A stretch of 17,592 nucleotides of DNA from DASRVA01 sp050732935 (lineage in GTDB: Bacteria; Gemmatimonadota; Gemmatimonadetes; JACCXV01; JAHWKZ01): assembly GCA_050732935.1 (NCBI GenBank), contig JBOHRW010000198.1:1-17592 (forward strand). Reading direction: 5' to 3'. The notes beneath the pieces are model-generated. The model did not search any database. It worked only from the letters and a program-made list of their open reading frames with translations, and was not told the origin of the DNA. Positions 1 through 5,655 of the stretch are shown one piece after another; position 1 is the stretch's first letter, and the number at the start of each line of letters is the position of its first letter. The position numbers and the translations under genes are program-made.

Positions 1-368
1 TCTTTCGCCTTCGACCTCTCCATCTCCTCCAGCTTCCGGCCCAGGGCGACGAACTCGGAGGGCTTCATATCGAGCCGACAGGTGTTCTCATCGCGTTCGC
101 GGTCTTTCGCATCTGCCTCAGCCCGTAGCCGCTCAATGTCGGCGTCGGTGTAGGTGTCCCGGATCAGACGCGCCTCCGCTACGCGACGCTTGTCGAGGCC
201 CAAGTCGGTGAAGCTCTTTGAGTCCGGAGGCCGGACTGAACCTTTCTTGAAGGTTTTTTCAAGGTCCGGGGGCCGGACCTTGAAGTTGCTCTTTCTGTCA
301 CCGCCGTACGCAGCGATTTTGCCCCGCTGGTTCACAGCGCCTTCAGGATCGGCTTCGGGGATCGTCAT
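1..368 (-). CDS. ParB-like protein, N-terminal part (runs off the left edge)
   Basis: About 122 residues are visible, starting at an ATG preceded by GGGAGGAAG, a good ribosome site with short spacing. The motif SFTDLGLDKRRVAEARLIRD (residues 51-70), followed by a charged helix and KPSEFVALGRKLEEMERSKA (102-121), resembles ParB-like proteins of phages and plasmids, where a helix with consensus DLG-x-DK precedes an ALG-x-x-LE segment. The nuclease/ParB core is not seen in the visible part, so the exact family is uncertain. The gene overlaps the end of the upstream 73-residue gene by 26 bp and is probably co-translated with it. Two DNA palindromes sit inside it and encode a repeated VRPPD. It is probably involved in maintenance, partition or replication of the element; this role is inferred. 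Confidence 0.5.
   Translation of the reverse strand, partial: MTIPEADPEGAVNQRGKIAAYGGDRKSNFKVRPPDLEKTFKKGSVRPPDSKSFTDLGLDKRRVAEARLIRDTYTDADIERLRAEADAKDRERDENTCRLDMKPSEFVALGRKLEEMERSKAK
221..284. repeat. Two GTCCGG-N3-CCGGAC palindromes, 42 bp apart
   Basis: The first palindrome is AGTCCGG (221-227), AGG, CCGGACT (231-237). The second is TTCAAGGTCCGG (258-269), GGG, CCGGACCTTGAA (273-284), a perfect 12-bp stem with a 3-nt loop. Their centres are 42 bp (14 codons) apart, and both lie in frame inside the ParB-like gene, where each encodes VRPPD. No T-tract follows either stem on either strand, so they do not look like intrinsic terminators. Confidence 0.75.
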
Positions 369-564
369 CTTCCTCCCACCACGGCACGACTGGCCCTCCC
401 GACTCGTTTACGGCACCGCTCGCGCCCGATCGGTCCGGTGGCGGTGTCTCGGGTGCATCCTCGGCCCGCTCGGCATCCAGCGCCCGGATCTCGCCGTCCA
501 GCCGGTACACGGCCTCCAAGTGCTCCCGGATCTCGCGACGGAGGAGATCGCGCAGCCGGGTCAC
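343..564 (-). CDS. Small charged protein of a mobile element, unknown function
   Basis: A 73-residue protein starting at GTG; an in-frame stop lies just upstream, so no longer start exists. The first half (MTRLRDLLRREIREHLEAVYRL and onward to about residue 35) is a highly charged amphipathic helix that could form a coiled coil. The second half is Pro/Gly/Asp-rich and probably disordered. No catalytic motif or named family is recognised. It lies between the zinc-motif gene (89-bp gap) and the ParB-like gene (26-bp overlap) on the same strand, so it is likely part of one transcription unit of the integrated element. Confidence 0.5.
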   Translation of the reverse strand: MTRLRDLLRREIREHLEAVYRLDGEIRALDAERAEDAPETPPPDRSGASGAVNESGGPVVPWWEEDDDPRSRS

Positions 565-653
565 TTCACGACCCTATGACGAGGAGAAAGCACGCGCCGC
601 TCGAGGTTGCTGAGAGCCGAAGTGCTTGGGGACGAGGCGGGCGACGGCGGCGC

Positions 654-1058
654 TCACTTGACCACCCTGAGATCGCGCTTCTTGAGCTCCCGGATCTGCT
701 CCTGCAACTCCGCCAGATCCTCCTCCCGGACCCGGCCGGCTTCTGCCTTCACCCACTCCGAGACAGCCTTCGAGATGGCGTTCCCCTGGCGGTCCGTGAG
801 CCGGCCGACGGCGACGGCCTCGCCGGCAATCCGGAGCCAGCGCTGAGCGTCCCCGTGGCTGTTCAGCGGCCCGAGCTCGCCGGGGTCGAGACCCTTCCCG
901 CGGTTCCTCAGCACCGCCGCTGAGCCCTTTTTCCCCAGCTTGGCCATCCGCTCGCTCGCACCGGGCCCGTGTGACATGCAGAAGCCCGTCTCCGCGTCCA
1001 CCAGGTGCTCGGGCGACCTGCACCGCCGCCCGTCCGCCGTTGTCCCCTTACAGCGCAT
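654..1058 (-). CDS. Phage/mobile-element zinc-motif protein, unknown function
   Basis: A 134-residue protein with a clear start: ATG preceded by TGAGGT at about 7 nt. The N-terminus holds C3-x9-C13-x13-C27-x2-H30, a small metal-binding knuckle of the type common in uncharacterised phage and integrative-element proteins, which begin CxGTTxxGRRC and end their knuckle with a C-x-x-H-G sequence. The middle (residues about 74-110) has a W-L-x-x-I-x-x-A-V-x-x-G-x-L helix pair also typical of this group. The C-terminus is a Lys/Glu-rich coiled-coil-like helix. It is the first gene of the leftward set and its upstream region carries inverted repeats. It may bind DNA; the sequence does not show a precise role. 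Confidence 0.6.
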   Translation of the reverse strand: MRCKGTTADGRRCRSPEHLVDAETGFCMSHGPGASERMAKLGKKGSAAVLRNRGKGLDPGELGPLNSHGDAQRWLRIAGEAVAVGRLTDRQGNAISKAVSEWVKAEAGRVREEDLAELQEQIRELKKRDLRVVK

Positions 1059-1142
1059 CAGCGTACCTCAGTTCCGCGTGGTGTAGACGCCCCCGGCTGG
1101 GCGGTCGTTTTCGTCCGAATCGGGCCGATTTGAGCCTGGATC

Positions 1143-1337
1143 TGTCCCGCCCTACTGTCCCATCCGAAACGCAACCCGCTGCCAGACAACGGATTACACG
1201 TCTCGACCAACGGCTTACTGAGCCGTTCGGGCTGAAAACGACCGCGGGGTCCCGGCGCTTGCGTAAGACCGACCTTGAGGACGGCGAAGGGGACTGGCGT
1301 GACCTCGGCCTGATGGGACAGTTGAGTGGGACAGTTG
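1143..1337. repeat. Imperfect 22-bp inverted repeat built on GGGACA pairs
   Basis: The right arm starts at 1312 with GATGGGACAGTTGAGTGGGA and contains GGGACA at 1315 and 1328, 13 bp apart. The reverse complement of 1143-1164 (GATGGGACAGTAGGGCGGGA, then CA) matches it at 19 of 22 positions and has the same 13-bp spacing. Two tandem half-sites in each arm, in opposite orientation about 150 bp apart, suggest binding sites for a dimeric protein such as a recombinase accessory factor or a repressor. Confidence 0.6.
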
Positions 1338-1348
1338 GGGTGGCCAGA

Positions 1349-1419
1349 ACCCGGGAACGGGGAAGAGGCACATGCCCGGGATCTGGGCATGAAGCCGCTT
1401 GGATACTGTGTTCCCGGGT
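1349..1419. repeat. Nested inverted repeats next to the tRNA-Arg scar
   Basis: ACCCGGGAAC (1349-1358) is perfectly complementary to GTTCCCGGGT (1410-1419). Between them lies a second perfect repeat, CATGCCC (1371-1377) with GGGCATG (1385-1391). The nested cruciform-like arrangement ends 30 bp before the tRNA-Arg fragment and no T-tract follows it. Confidence 0.65.
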
Positions 1420-1448
1420 ATCGACCCGTCCCTGCCGGGGGGGCTGGT

Positions 1449-1498
1449 ACCGCCTTCTAAGCCGTTGGTCGGGGGTTCGAATCCCTCCCGGGGCGCCA
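1449..1498 (+). mobile_element. attR-like site: 3' half of tRNA-Arg(UCU)
   Basis: The sequence has an anticodon loop CTTCTAA (1454-1460, anticodon TCT), 3' anticodon strand GCCGT, a 5-nt variable region, a T-arm GGGGG-TTCGAAT-CCCTC (1471-1487), 3' acceptor strand CCGGGGC (1488-1494), discriminator G and encoded CCA (1496-1498). The matching 5' acceptor strand GCCCCGG and any D-arm (AGCTCAG) are missing upstream. The bases facing the 3' anticodon strand (ACCGC) leave a C-C mismatch. This is what a chromosomal tRNA 3' fragment left at an element junction looks like, with identity beginning near the anticodon loop. It is probably not a functional tRNA. Confidence 0.7.
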
Positions 1499-1631
1499 GT
1501 CCACTTCGAACCGCGCCGGTTTCTATGTCGGTCAGCCCTGCGGGCCGCCCTTGCTCGGGTGGGTTCCTTTCAGGGTCGATATCCCCGCGCATTGAGCGTA
1601 AGTCCCCGAGCGAGTAGATTTGTGGTTCCGC

Positions 1632-1709
1632 GGTGGGCGTAGCTCAGTTGGTTAGAGCACCAGGTTGTGGCCCTGGGGGTCGGGGGTTCGAATCCCCTCG
1701 CTCACCCCA
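1632..1709 (+). tRNA. tRNA-His(GUG)
   Basis: A complete cloverleaf. The acceptor is GTGGGCG (1633-1639) paired with CGCTCAC (1699-1705, one G-U). An extra G-1 at 1632 faces C73, the histidine identity element. The D-arm is AGCTCAGTTGGTTAGAGC. The anticodon arm CCAGG-TTGTGGC-CCTGG gives anticodon GTG. The T-arm has GTTCGAATC, and CCA is encoded at 1707-1709. It sits between the tRNA-Arg scar and tRNA-Lys and probably belongs to an original Arg-His-Lys tRNA cluster. Confidence 0.97.
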
Positions 1710-1718
1710 AATCCCATG

Positions 1719-1751
1719 CGGCCGGCCGTGCTGACGCGGCCGGCCGTCTTT
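1719..1751 (+). terminator. Strong hairpin after tRNA-His, probable terminator
   Basis: CGGCCGGCCG (1719-1728) and CGGCCGGCCG (1737-1746) form a perfect 10-bp all-G/C stem with an 8-nt loop, followed by TCTTTC. The T-run is short, but position (10 nt after the tRNA CCA) and stability fit an intrinsic terminator. Confidence 0.6.
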
Positions 1752-1811
1752 CGGTTGTTGGAGCCTCCGTGCGGGGCTATATTTTCTATTCCTTCCCGGC
1801 ATCCTGGCGAC

Positions 1812-1887
<76 letters not shown>

Positions 1888-2118
1888 GATTTACCAGCAA
1901 CGAGCTACGCGGTTCTCACTCCGCCCCAGCTGCACCCGAACGCGATCGTGGCGCTGGCGGTGGAAGACGTGAGCGACTCAGTGGAGGAGCTGCGCGGAAA
2001 GGGCGTACCGATCGCGATGGAGCCGATCGAGACCCCCGTCTGCTTCATGGCGGTCGTCACGGACCCGGACGGTAACCAGATCCTGATCCACCAGCGGAAG
2101 GATGGCTCGTTTGGTTAG
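1888..2118 (+). pseudogene. VOC/glyoxalase-family gene remnant lacking its N-terminal half
   Basis: The readable frame immediately after tRNA-Lys encodes the second half of a vicinal-oxygen-chelate protein. VALAVEDVSDSVEELRGKGV is the usual domain helix, and FMAVVTDPDGNQILIHQ is the hallmark C-terminal strand pair with a DPDGN turn. About 50-60 residues that normally precede this are missing, and the frame upstream runs into the tRNA. There is no ribosome site or plausible start, so the gene is probably a 5'-truncated remnant produced by a rearrangement or integration at the tRNA-Lys 3' end. A short product from an internal GTG cannot be excluded. Confidence 0.6.
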
Positions 2119-2144
2119 AACTTTTCTACGCATGACCGGATCGG

Positions 2145-2486
2145 TCAGCTGATGAGCCGAAGCGACGGGATCCTTACAGCGTTCTGTCTCGGGTCGATGA
2201 GGCATTCCGCAAAAAGTTGCGGAACGTGACCAGATGAGGACCGCGAAACGACACTTGCCGCTCGCGGCTCGATTCCAGCCCGCTCACTGGGACCAAGACG
2301 GTTTCGGCCATCCAGGGCCTTGACCTCATGCAGGACCAAGGGCCCGAAACGGCCGTTGGTCGAGGGATCCTGGAATAGGGCCTCCAGTTCCTCGCCGTCA
2401 GCCGCTACCAGCCAGTCGATGAGCAGGCTTACTACCAGGACGCACGCCACAATGCCGAGTCCCACGGCAAGAGATTGGATGAACAT
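2145..2486 (-). CDS. Hypothetical small membrane protein
   Basis: A 113-residue frame. It begins with one strong transmembrane stretch (about residues 2-28, SLAVGLGIVACVLVVSLLID), followed by an acidic segment (DGEELEALFQ). No family is recognised. The first 60 or so codons have G/C-rich third positions like real genes here, while the last third does not, and it contains a perfect hairpin (2205-2224). The true protein may therefore have decayed at its 3' end, or the frame may be spurious there. Its ATG overlaps the end region of a 19-residue hydrophobic ORF upstream on the same strand. Confidence 0.35.
   Translation of the reverse strand: MFIQSLAVGLGIVACVLVVSLLIDWLVAADGEELEALFQDPSTNGRFGPLVLHEVKALDGRNRLGPSERAGIEPRAASVVSRSSSGHVPQLFAECLIDPRQNAVRIPSLRLIS
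2205..2224. repeat. Perfect 8-bp hairpin
   Basis: TTCCGCAA (2205-2212), AAAG, TTGCGGAA (2217-2224) is a perfect inverted repeat with a 4-nt loop. There is no downstream T-run. It lies inside the weak 3' part of the hypothetical membrane ORF and between the VOC remnant and the threonine ammonia-lyase promoter. Confidence 0.6.
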
Positions 2487-2488
2487 CT

Positions 2489-2548
2489 CAGCTCACGACC
2501 AGCAGGAGCCCCAGCAACGCCGCCAGAAGGACAGCTTCTCGTTTCATC
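2489..2548 (-). CDS. Possible 19-residue hydrophobic peptide
   Basis: The frame MKREAVLLAALLGLLLVVS has a positively charged start followed by an unbroken hydrophobic helix. Its TGA is immediately followed by AG and then the ATG of the 113-residue membrane ORF. It could be a tiny membrane peptide, an upstream leader peptide, or the N-terminus of a frameshifted gene. There is no clear ribosome site, and no family can be assigned at this length. Confidence 0.25.
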
Positions 2549-2591
2549 GGCACCATATATCAGCAAGAGCCGGGCCGCGGAAGGGCGTCGG

Positions 2592-2620
2592 TCGTCAGCG
2601 GGATGGCGCGGCGGTAGATA
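2592..2620 (+). promoter_or_regulatory. Promoter of the threonine ammonia-lyase gene
   Basis: A -35-like TCGTCA (2592-2597) is followed by a 17-nt spacer and a -10-like TAGATA (2615-2620). The ATG at 2627 begins only 6 nt after the -10 box, so transcription would start at or next to the start codon, giving a leaderless mRNA. No Shine-Dalgarno sequence precedes this ATG, consistent with that reading. Confidence 0.5.
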
Positions 2621-2626
2621 GATTCG

Positions 2627-3625
2627 ATGCTCGAGACCTGGACGATGACCCTGGCCGAGGGGCGCCCCATCGATCAACCCATGCTGATCTCCTACGAGGA
2701 CGTCCTCGACGCGAGCGAGGTGATCGCCGGGCGCGTCCATCGGACGCCGGTCCTCGGTTCGACGTCCCTGGGAGAGCGAGCCGGCGTCGGCCTTCTCTTC
2801 AAATGCGAGAATCTGCAGAAGACGGGCTCGTTCAAGGTGCGCGGCGTCCTGAACGCGCTCCATCGGTTGTCGTCCGACGAACGTCAGGGGGGCGTGGTCA
2901 CCCTGTCGGCCGGCAACCACGCCCAGGCGCTGGCGTGGGGCGCAAGCGAGTACGGCATCTCCGCCGTCGTCGTGATGCCGGCGGCCGCTCCGCGGAGCAA
3001 GGTCGAGGCGACCCGCGGCTACGGGGGCGAGGTCATCCTGACCGAAGGGGACCTATTGGAGACCTGCCTGACGGTCCAGCGTGATCGCGTCCTTACCCTC
3101 GTCCATCCCTTCGACGACCCCCGCATCATCGCTGGGCAAGGCACGGTCGGCCTCGAGATCCTCGAGGACGTCCCCGATGTCGACGTGGTCGTGGTGAGCG
3201 TGGGCGGGGGCGGCCTGATCTCGGGGATCGCGACGGCGATCAAGGCGAAGCGTCCAGAGGCAAAGGTGGTGGGTGTCGAGCCGGAGGGATCCGCGGTCAT
3301 GAAGAGAAGCCTGGAGCGCGGCGAGCCGATCGCGCTGGAGGACCGCGAGACGATCGCGGACGGCCTGAATTCGCCGTTCGCCGGCCGGCATACGCTGGCC
3401 CACATCCAGGAACGCGTCGATGACATGGTGCTCGTCCCGGACGCGGCGATCGCCGACGCCATGCAGCTGCTCCTCGAGCGCGTGAAGCTCCTCGCCGAGC
3501 CGGCCGGCGCGGCCTCGCTGGCAGGCCTCCTCTCGGAGGGCTTCGATATCGCGCCCGGCTCGACGGTGGTCTGCGTCCTCAGCGGAGGGAACGTCGACAT
3601 GGAGCGGCTGAAGGAGATCCTTTAG
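2627..3625 (+). CDS. Threonine/serine ammonia-lyase (PLP fold type II, no ACT domain)
   Basis: A 332-residue cytoplasmic enzyme. It would deaminate L-threonine to 2-oxobutanoate (or serine to pyruvate), or act as a serine racemase, since the families are close. Visible motifs are the PLP-lysine segment KTGSFKVRGV with Lys70, the AGNHAQ substrate loop at 95-100, the Gly-rich phosphate loop SVGGGGLISG (191-200) and SGGN at 319-322. The C-terminal ACT regulatory domain of biosynthetic IlvA is absent, giving the short catabolic-type length. The ATG at 2627 is favoured because of the closely spaced promoter; ATGs at 2645 and 2684 are alternatives. The gene is convergent with hslR, and the stop codons overlap by 4 bp. 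Specificity between threonine and serine cannot be read from the sequence. Confidence 0.88.
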   Translation: MLETWTMTLAEGRPIDQPMLISYEDVLDASEVIAGRVHRTPVLGSTSLGERAGVGLLFKCENLQKTGSFKVRGVLNALHRLSSDERQGGVVTLSAGNHAQALAWGASEYGISAVVVMPAAAPRSKVEATRGYGGEVILTEGDLLETCLTVQRDRVLTLVHPFDDPRIIAGQGTVGLEILEDVPDVDVVVVSVGGGGLISGIATAIKAKRPEAKVVGVEPEGSAVMKRSLERGEPIALEDRETIADGLNSPFAGRHTLAHIQERVDDMVLVPDAAIADAMQLLLERVKLLAEPAGAASLAGLLSEGFDIAPGSTVVCVLSGGNVDMERLKEIL

Positions 3626-4044
3626 GGAGAGATGCGCTTCCGGGCCCGGTCCAGCTTGCGGCGCTCGCGCTTGGTGGGGCGTCCCTTGCCTTCGTAGGTC
3701 GGAACCGGCATGTCGCGCATCTGGATTCGCCTGAGCTCGCGCGCGGTGGCGCTCTCTTCCGTCTCCTCGTAGAGACTTCTGGCCTCCCTGGCCGGACCGC
3801 GATGCTCGGAGACCGCCCGGACCACGACCATGAACGTGTAAGGACCCTTCCGGACCCGGACCTCGTCTCCGGCTCGCACGTCGTTGGCCGGCTTCACGCG
3901 CCTGCCGTTCAGGTGGACCTTGCCGCCGGTCACGGCCTCCGTGGCCAGCCTGCGCGTCTTGAACCACCGGGCCACCCAGAGCCAGCGGTCCAGGCGGACC
4001 GCCCGATCGGGCGCGGGCTTCTCTCGAGTCATGCCTCGGGTCAT
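3622..4044 (-). CDS. hslR: S4-domain RNA-binding protein, Hsp15 family
   Basis: A 140-residue basic protein. The S4 domain runs from about residue 17 (VRLDRWLWVARWFKTRRLAT) through GGKVHLNGRRVKP and AGDEVRVRKG, the classic Hsp15 pattern. The C-terminal tail is very Lys/Arg-rich (GRPTKRERRKLDRARKR), as in Hsp15. Hsp15 binds free 50S subunits carrying stalled peptidyl-tRNA and aids their recycling. The start at 4044 is chosen because a TATCAT box ends 6 nt upstream; starts at 4071 and 4029 are possible. It diverges from allantoicase across 25 bp and is convergent with the PLP enzyme. Confidence 0.85.
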   Translation of the reverse strand: MTRGMTREKPAPDRAVRLDRWLWVARWFKTRRLATEAVTGGKVHLNGRRVKPANDVRAGDEVRVRKGPYTFMVVVRAVSEHRGPAREARSLYEETEESATARELRRIQMRDMPVPTYEGKGRPTKRERRKLDRARKRISP

Positions 4045-4050
4045 CCGAGG

Positions 4051-4056
4051 ATGATA
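4051..4056 (-). promoter_or_regulatory. -10 box of hslR
   Basis: On the minus strand TATCAT matches TATAAT at 5 of 6 positions and ends 6 nt (CCTCGG) before the ATG at 4044, implying a leaderless or near-leaderless transcript. No good -35 is seen at 16-18 nt. It overlaps by 2 bp the plus-strand -10 box of allantoicase. Confidence 0.45.
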
Positions 4057-4060
4057 CACT
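4052..4060 (+). promoter_or_regulatory. Extended -10 box of allantoicase
   Basis: TGATACACT fits the extended -10 pattern TG-N-TANNNT and ends 9 nt before the ATG at 4070. The predicted 5' leader is only a few nucleotides, and no Shine-Dalgarno sequence is present. The -35 region is weak, as expected for an extended -10 promoter. Confidence 0.45.
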
Positions 4061-4069
4061 CCAGCCCTC

Positions 4070-5113
4070 ATGGCCGCGATTGAGGAGCTCGCCGCGGAAC
4101 GCCAGTTCCAGCGTTATCCCGACCTGGTCGCGGAGCGGCTGGGAGGAAGAGCGCTGTGGGCCAGCGACGAATTCTTCGCGCCCAAGGAGAACCTCCTTCG
4201 CGAAGGGCGCGCGGTGTTCCACCCCGATCGTTATACCGATCGTGGCAAGTGGATGGACGGCTGGGAGAGCCGCCGGCGCCGGGGCCCGGGCCACGACCGG
4301 GTGGTGATCCGGATGGGCGCGCCGGGCGTCCTCCACGGCGTGAACGTGGACACGAGTCACTTTCGGGGGAACCATCCCGAGCGGGCGTCGGTGGAGGCCT
4401 GTGTCGTGGATCCCGAGGCTGCCGAATCGGAAGAGTATGACGGGTGGTCATGGACGACGGTCGCTCCCGAGCTCCCGCTCGCCCCGGACGCGGACAACCT
4501 GTTCCCGGTTCGCGACCGCCGTCGCTGGACTCACCTGCGGCTGAACATATTCCCCGATGGCGGGGTGGCGCGCTTCCGGGCGCACGGCGTGGCGGTGCCG
4601 ATCCCGCCGCCCGGCGACGAGCTGGTCGACCTGGCGGCCGTCGGGCATGGCGGCGTGGCTCTTTCCTGGAGCGACGCGCGGTTCGGGCCGCCGCACAGCC
4701 TCCTCCTGCCCGACCGCCCGCCGCACACGGGGGACGGTTGGGAAACTCGTCGCCGCCGCGGTCCGGGGCATGACTGGGTCGTCGTGCGTCTCGGGCTCCG
4801 TGGCCGTCCGCGACGGGCGGTCGTCGACACGACGCACTTCAAGGGCAACCATCCCGAGAGCTTCCAGCTGGAAGCGCTCGATGACGGCGGAGAGTTCGGG
4901 GACCCGGCCCGCGGCCTCGAGGCCCCGCCCAAGGACCATCCGGGCTGGCGGGAGGTCGTGCCGCGGACGACCCTCGGTCCCGACAAGGTCCACGAGCTCG
5001 AGATCCCGACCGCGGAGCCGGCGACCCACGTCCGGCTCTCCGTCCATCCGGATGGGGGCGTGGCCCGGCTGCGAGTCTATGGCGAGCCGGATCCTGTCGA
5101 AGAGACCGCGTGA
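4070..5113 (+). CDS. alc: Allantoicase
   Basis: A 347-residue enzyme that hydrolyses allantoate to (S)-ureidoglycolate and urea. It shows the diagnostic duplicated allantoicase domain. Repeat 1 (about 62-173) has MDGWESRRRRGPGHD, VDTSHFRGNHPE and FPDGGVARFRAHG. Repeat 2 (about 221-340) has GDGWETRRRRGPGHD, VDTTHFKGNHPE and HPDGGVARLRVYG. Length is normal for the family and all motifs are intact. It is the first gene of a three-gene plus-strand operon; its TGA overlaps the GTG of uraD (GTGA). The ATG has no ribosome site but lies 9 nt after an extended -10 box. It is cytoplasmic and supplies urea nitrogen and a ureidoglycolate/glyoxylate skeleton. Confidence 0.95.
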   Translation: MAAIEELAAERQFQRYPDLVAERLGGRALWASDEFFAPKENLLREGRAVFHPDRYTDRGKWMDGWESRRRRGPGHDRVVIRMGAPGVLHGVNVDTSHFRGNHPERASVEACVVDPEAAESEEYDGWSWTTVAPELPLAPDADNLFPVRDRRRWTHLRLNIFPDGGVARFRAHGVAVPIPPPGDELVDLAAVGHGGVALSWSDARFGPPHSLLLPDRPPHTGDGWETRRRRGPGHDWVVVRLGLRGRPRRAVVDTTHFKGNHPESFQLEALDDGGEFGDPARGLEAPPKDHPGWREVVPRTTLGPDKVHELEIPTAEPATHVRLSVHPDGGVARLRVYGEPDPVEETA

Positions 5114-5655
5114 ACGGATCGTCGGGCGATGCAATCCAGCGACTGGACCGCGCGCCGCGCGCCGAGGCGGTCGAGAGGCTCCGCGTCTGCTGCGGAGCCG
5201 AGCGGTGGGTCGAGGCCATGGCGGATCGACGCCCGTTCCGCGACCCAGGGACGCTTTTCGAGGCCGCCGATGCTGAGTGGGCCGCTCTCGGCCCCGCGGA
5301 CTGGCGAGAGGCGATCGAACATCATCCCCGCCTGGGCGGGAGCGATCTCGCCACCCGAAAGTTCGATGCCACCCGCTCGCTCTCGCGGGGGGAGCAGGCG
5401 GGGGTCCTCGGCGCGGCCGCGGCGAGCCGGACTGCTCTGACCGATGCCCAGAGCGAGTACGAGAGGCGATTCGGCTTTATCTTCCTGATCCGGGCCAGCG
5501 GCCGCTCGGCCCTGGAGATCCTCTCGGAGCTCCAGCGGCGGATGACGAACGACCCGGAAACCGAGCTCGCGGTCGCGGCCCGGGAGCTCCAGGAGATCGG
5601 CCGGCTCCGGCTCGAACGACTCTTGGGTGGGGGAGGGGATCGAGAAAGCGGATGA
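5110..5655 (+). CDS. uraD: OHCU decarboxylase
   Basis: A 181-residue enzyme converting 2-oxo-4-hydroxy-4-carboxy-5-ureidoimidazoline to (S)-allantoin with loss of CO2. The family signatures are AIEHHPRLGG with the catalytic His-Pro (His72-Pro73) and the helix YERRFGFIFLIRASGRSALE (about 116-135), equivalent to the conserved RFGFIFLxxATGR segment. Length is typical. The GTG start overlaps the allantoicase stop in GTGA, and the stop overlaps the uraH start in ATGA, so the three genes are translationally coupled. It is a stand-alone decarboxylase here, not fused to uricase as in Bacillus PucL. Confidence 0.94.
   Translation: MNGSSGDAIQRLDRAPRAEAVERLRVCCGAERWVEAMADRRPFRDPGTLFEAADAEWAALGPADWREAIEHHPRLGGSDLATRKFDATRSLSRGEQAGVLGAAAASRTALTDAQSEYERRFGFIFLIRASGRSALEILSELQRRMTNDPETELAVAARELQEIGRLRLERLLGGGGDRESG

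Larger units (their letters stand above)
1059..1448. other. Gene-free interval between the element operon and the tRNA-Arg scar
   Basis: No convincing coding region is seen on either strand. The long open frames through here are GC-driven and lack family resemblance or ribosome sites. The interval instead holds the inverted repeats listed separately (1143-1164/1312-1337, 1349-1358/1410-1419 and 1371-1391). Such a position, next to a tRNA junction and upstream of the element's small genes, suits integrase/excisionase arm sites or operator sites. Confidence 0.55.
1..1498. mobile_element. Right end of a tRNA-Arg-integrated genetic element (partial)
   Basis: This boundary is inferred from three observations. 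An orphan 3' half of tRNA-Arg(UCU) lies at 1449-1498 with no 5' half upstream. Small leftward genes of phage or plasmid type (zinc-motif protein, charged small protein, ParB-like protein) occupy 1-1058. A repeat-rich gene-free stretch lies between them. When an element inserts into a tRNA 3' end, the original 3' fragment remains at the distal junction and the intact tRNA is rebuilt at the other junction. The rest of the element and the intact tRNA-Arg should therefore lie left of the window. No integrase is seen in this part. Confidence 0.5.

Noticed and set aside
258..284. Intrinsic terminator in the ParB-like gene
   Set aside because: The stem is strong, but the following bases are A-rich on the coding strand and TGCT on the other, with no T-run after the stem in either direction, and it lies within a coding frame.
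1058..1498. A group I intron interrupting tRNA-Arg in the anticodon loop
   Set aside because: Introns of this kind occur in some bacterial tRNA-Arg genes, but no 5' exon (GCCCCGG acceptor, AGCTCAG D-arm) is found in the preceding 450 bp. An integration scar explains the data better.
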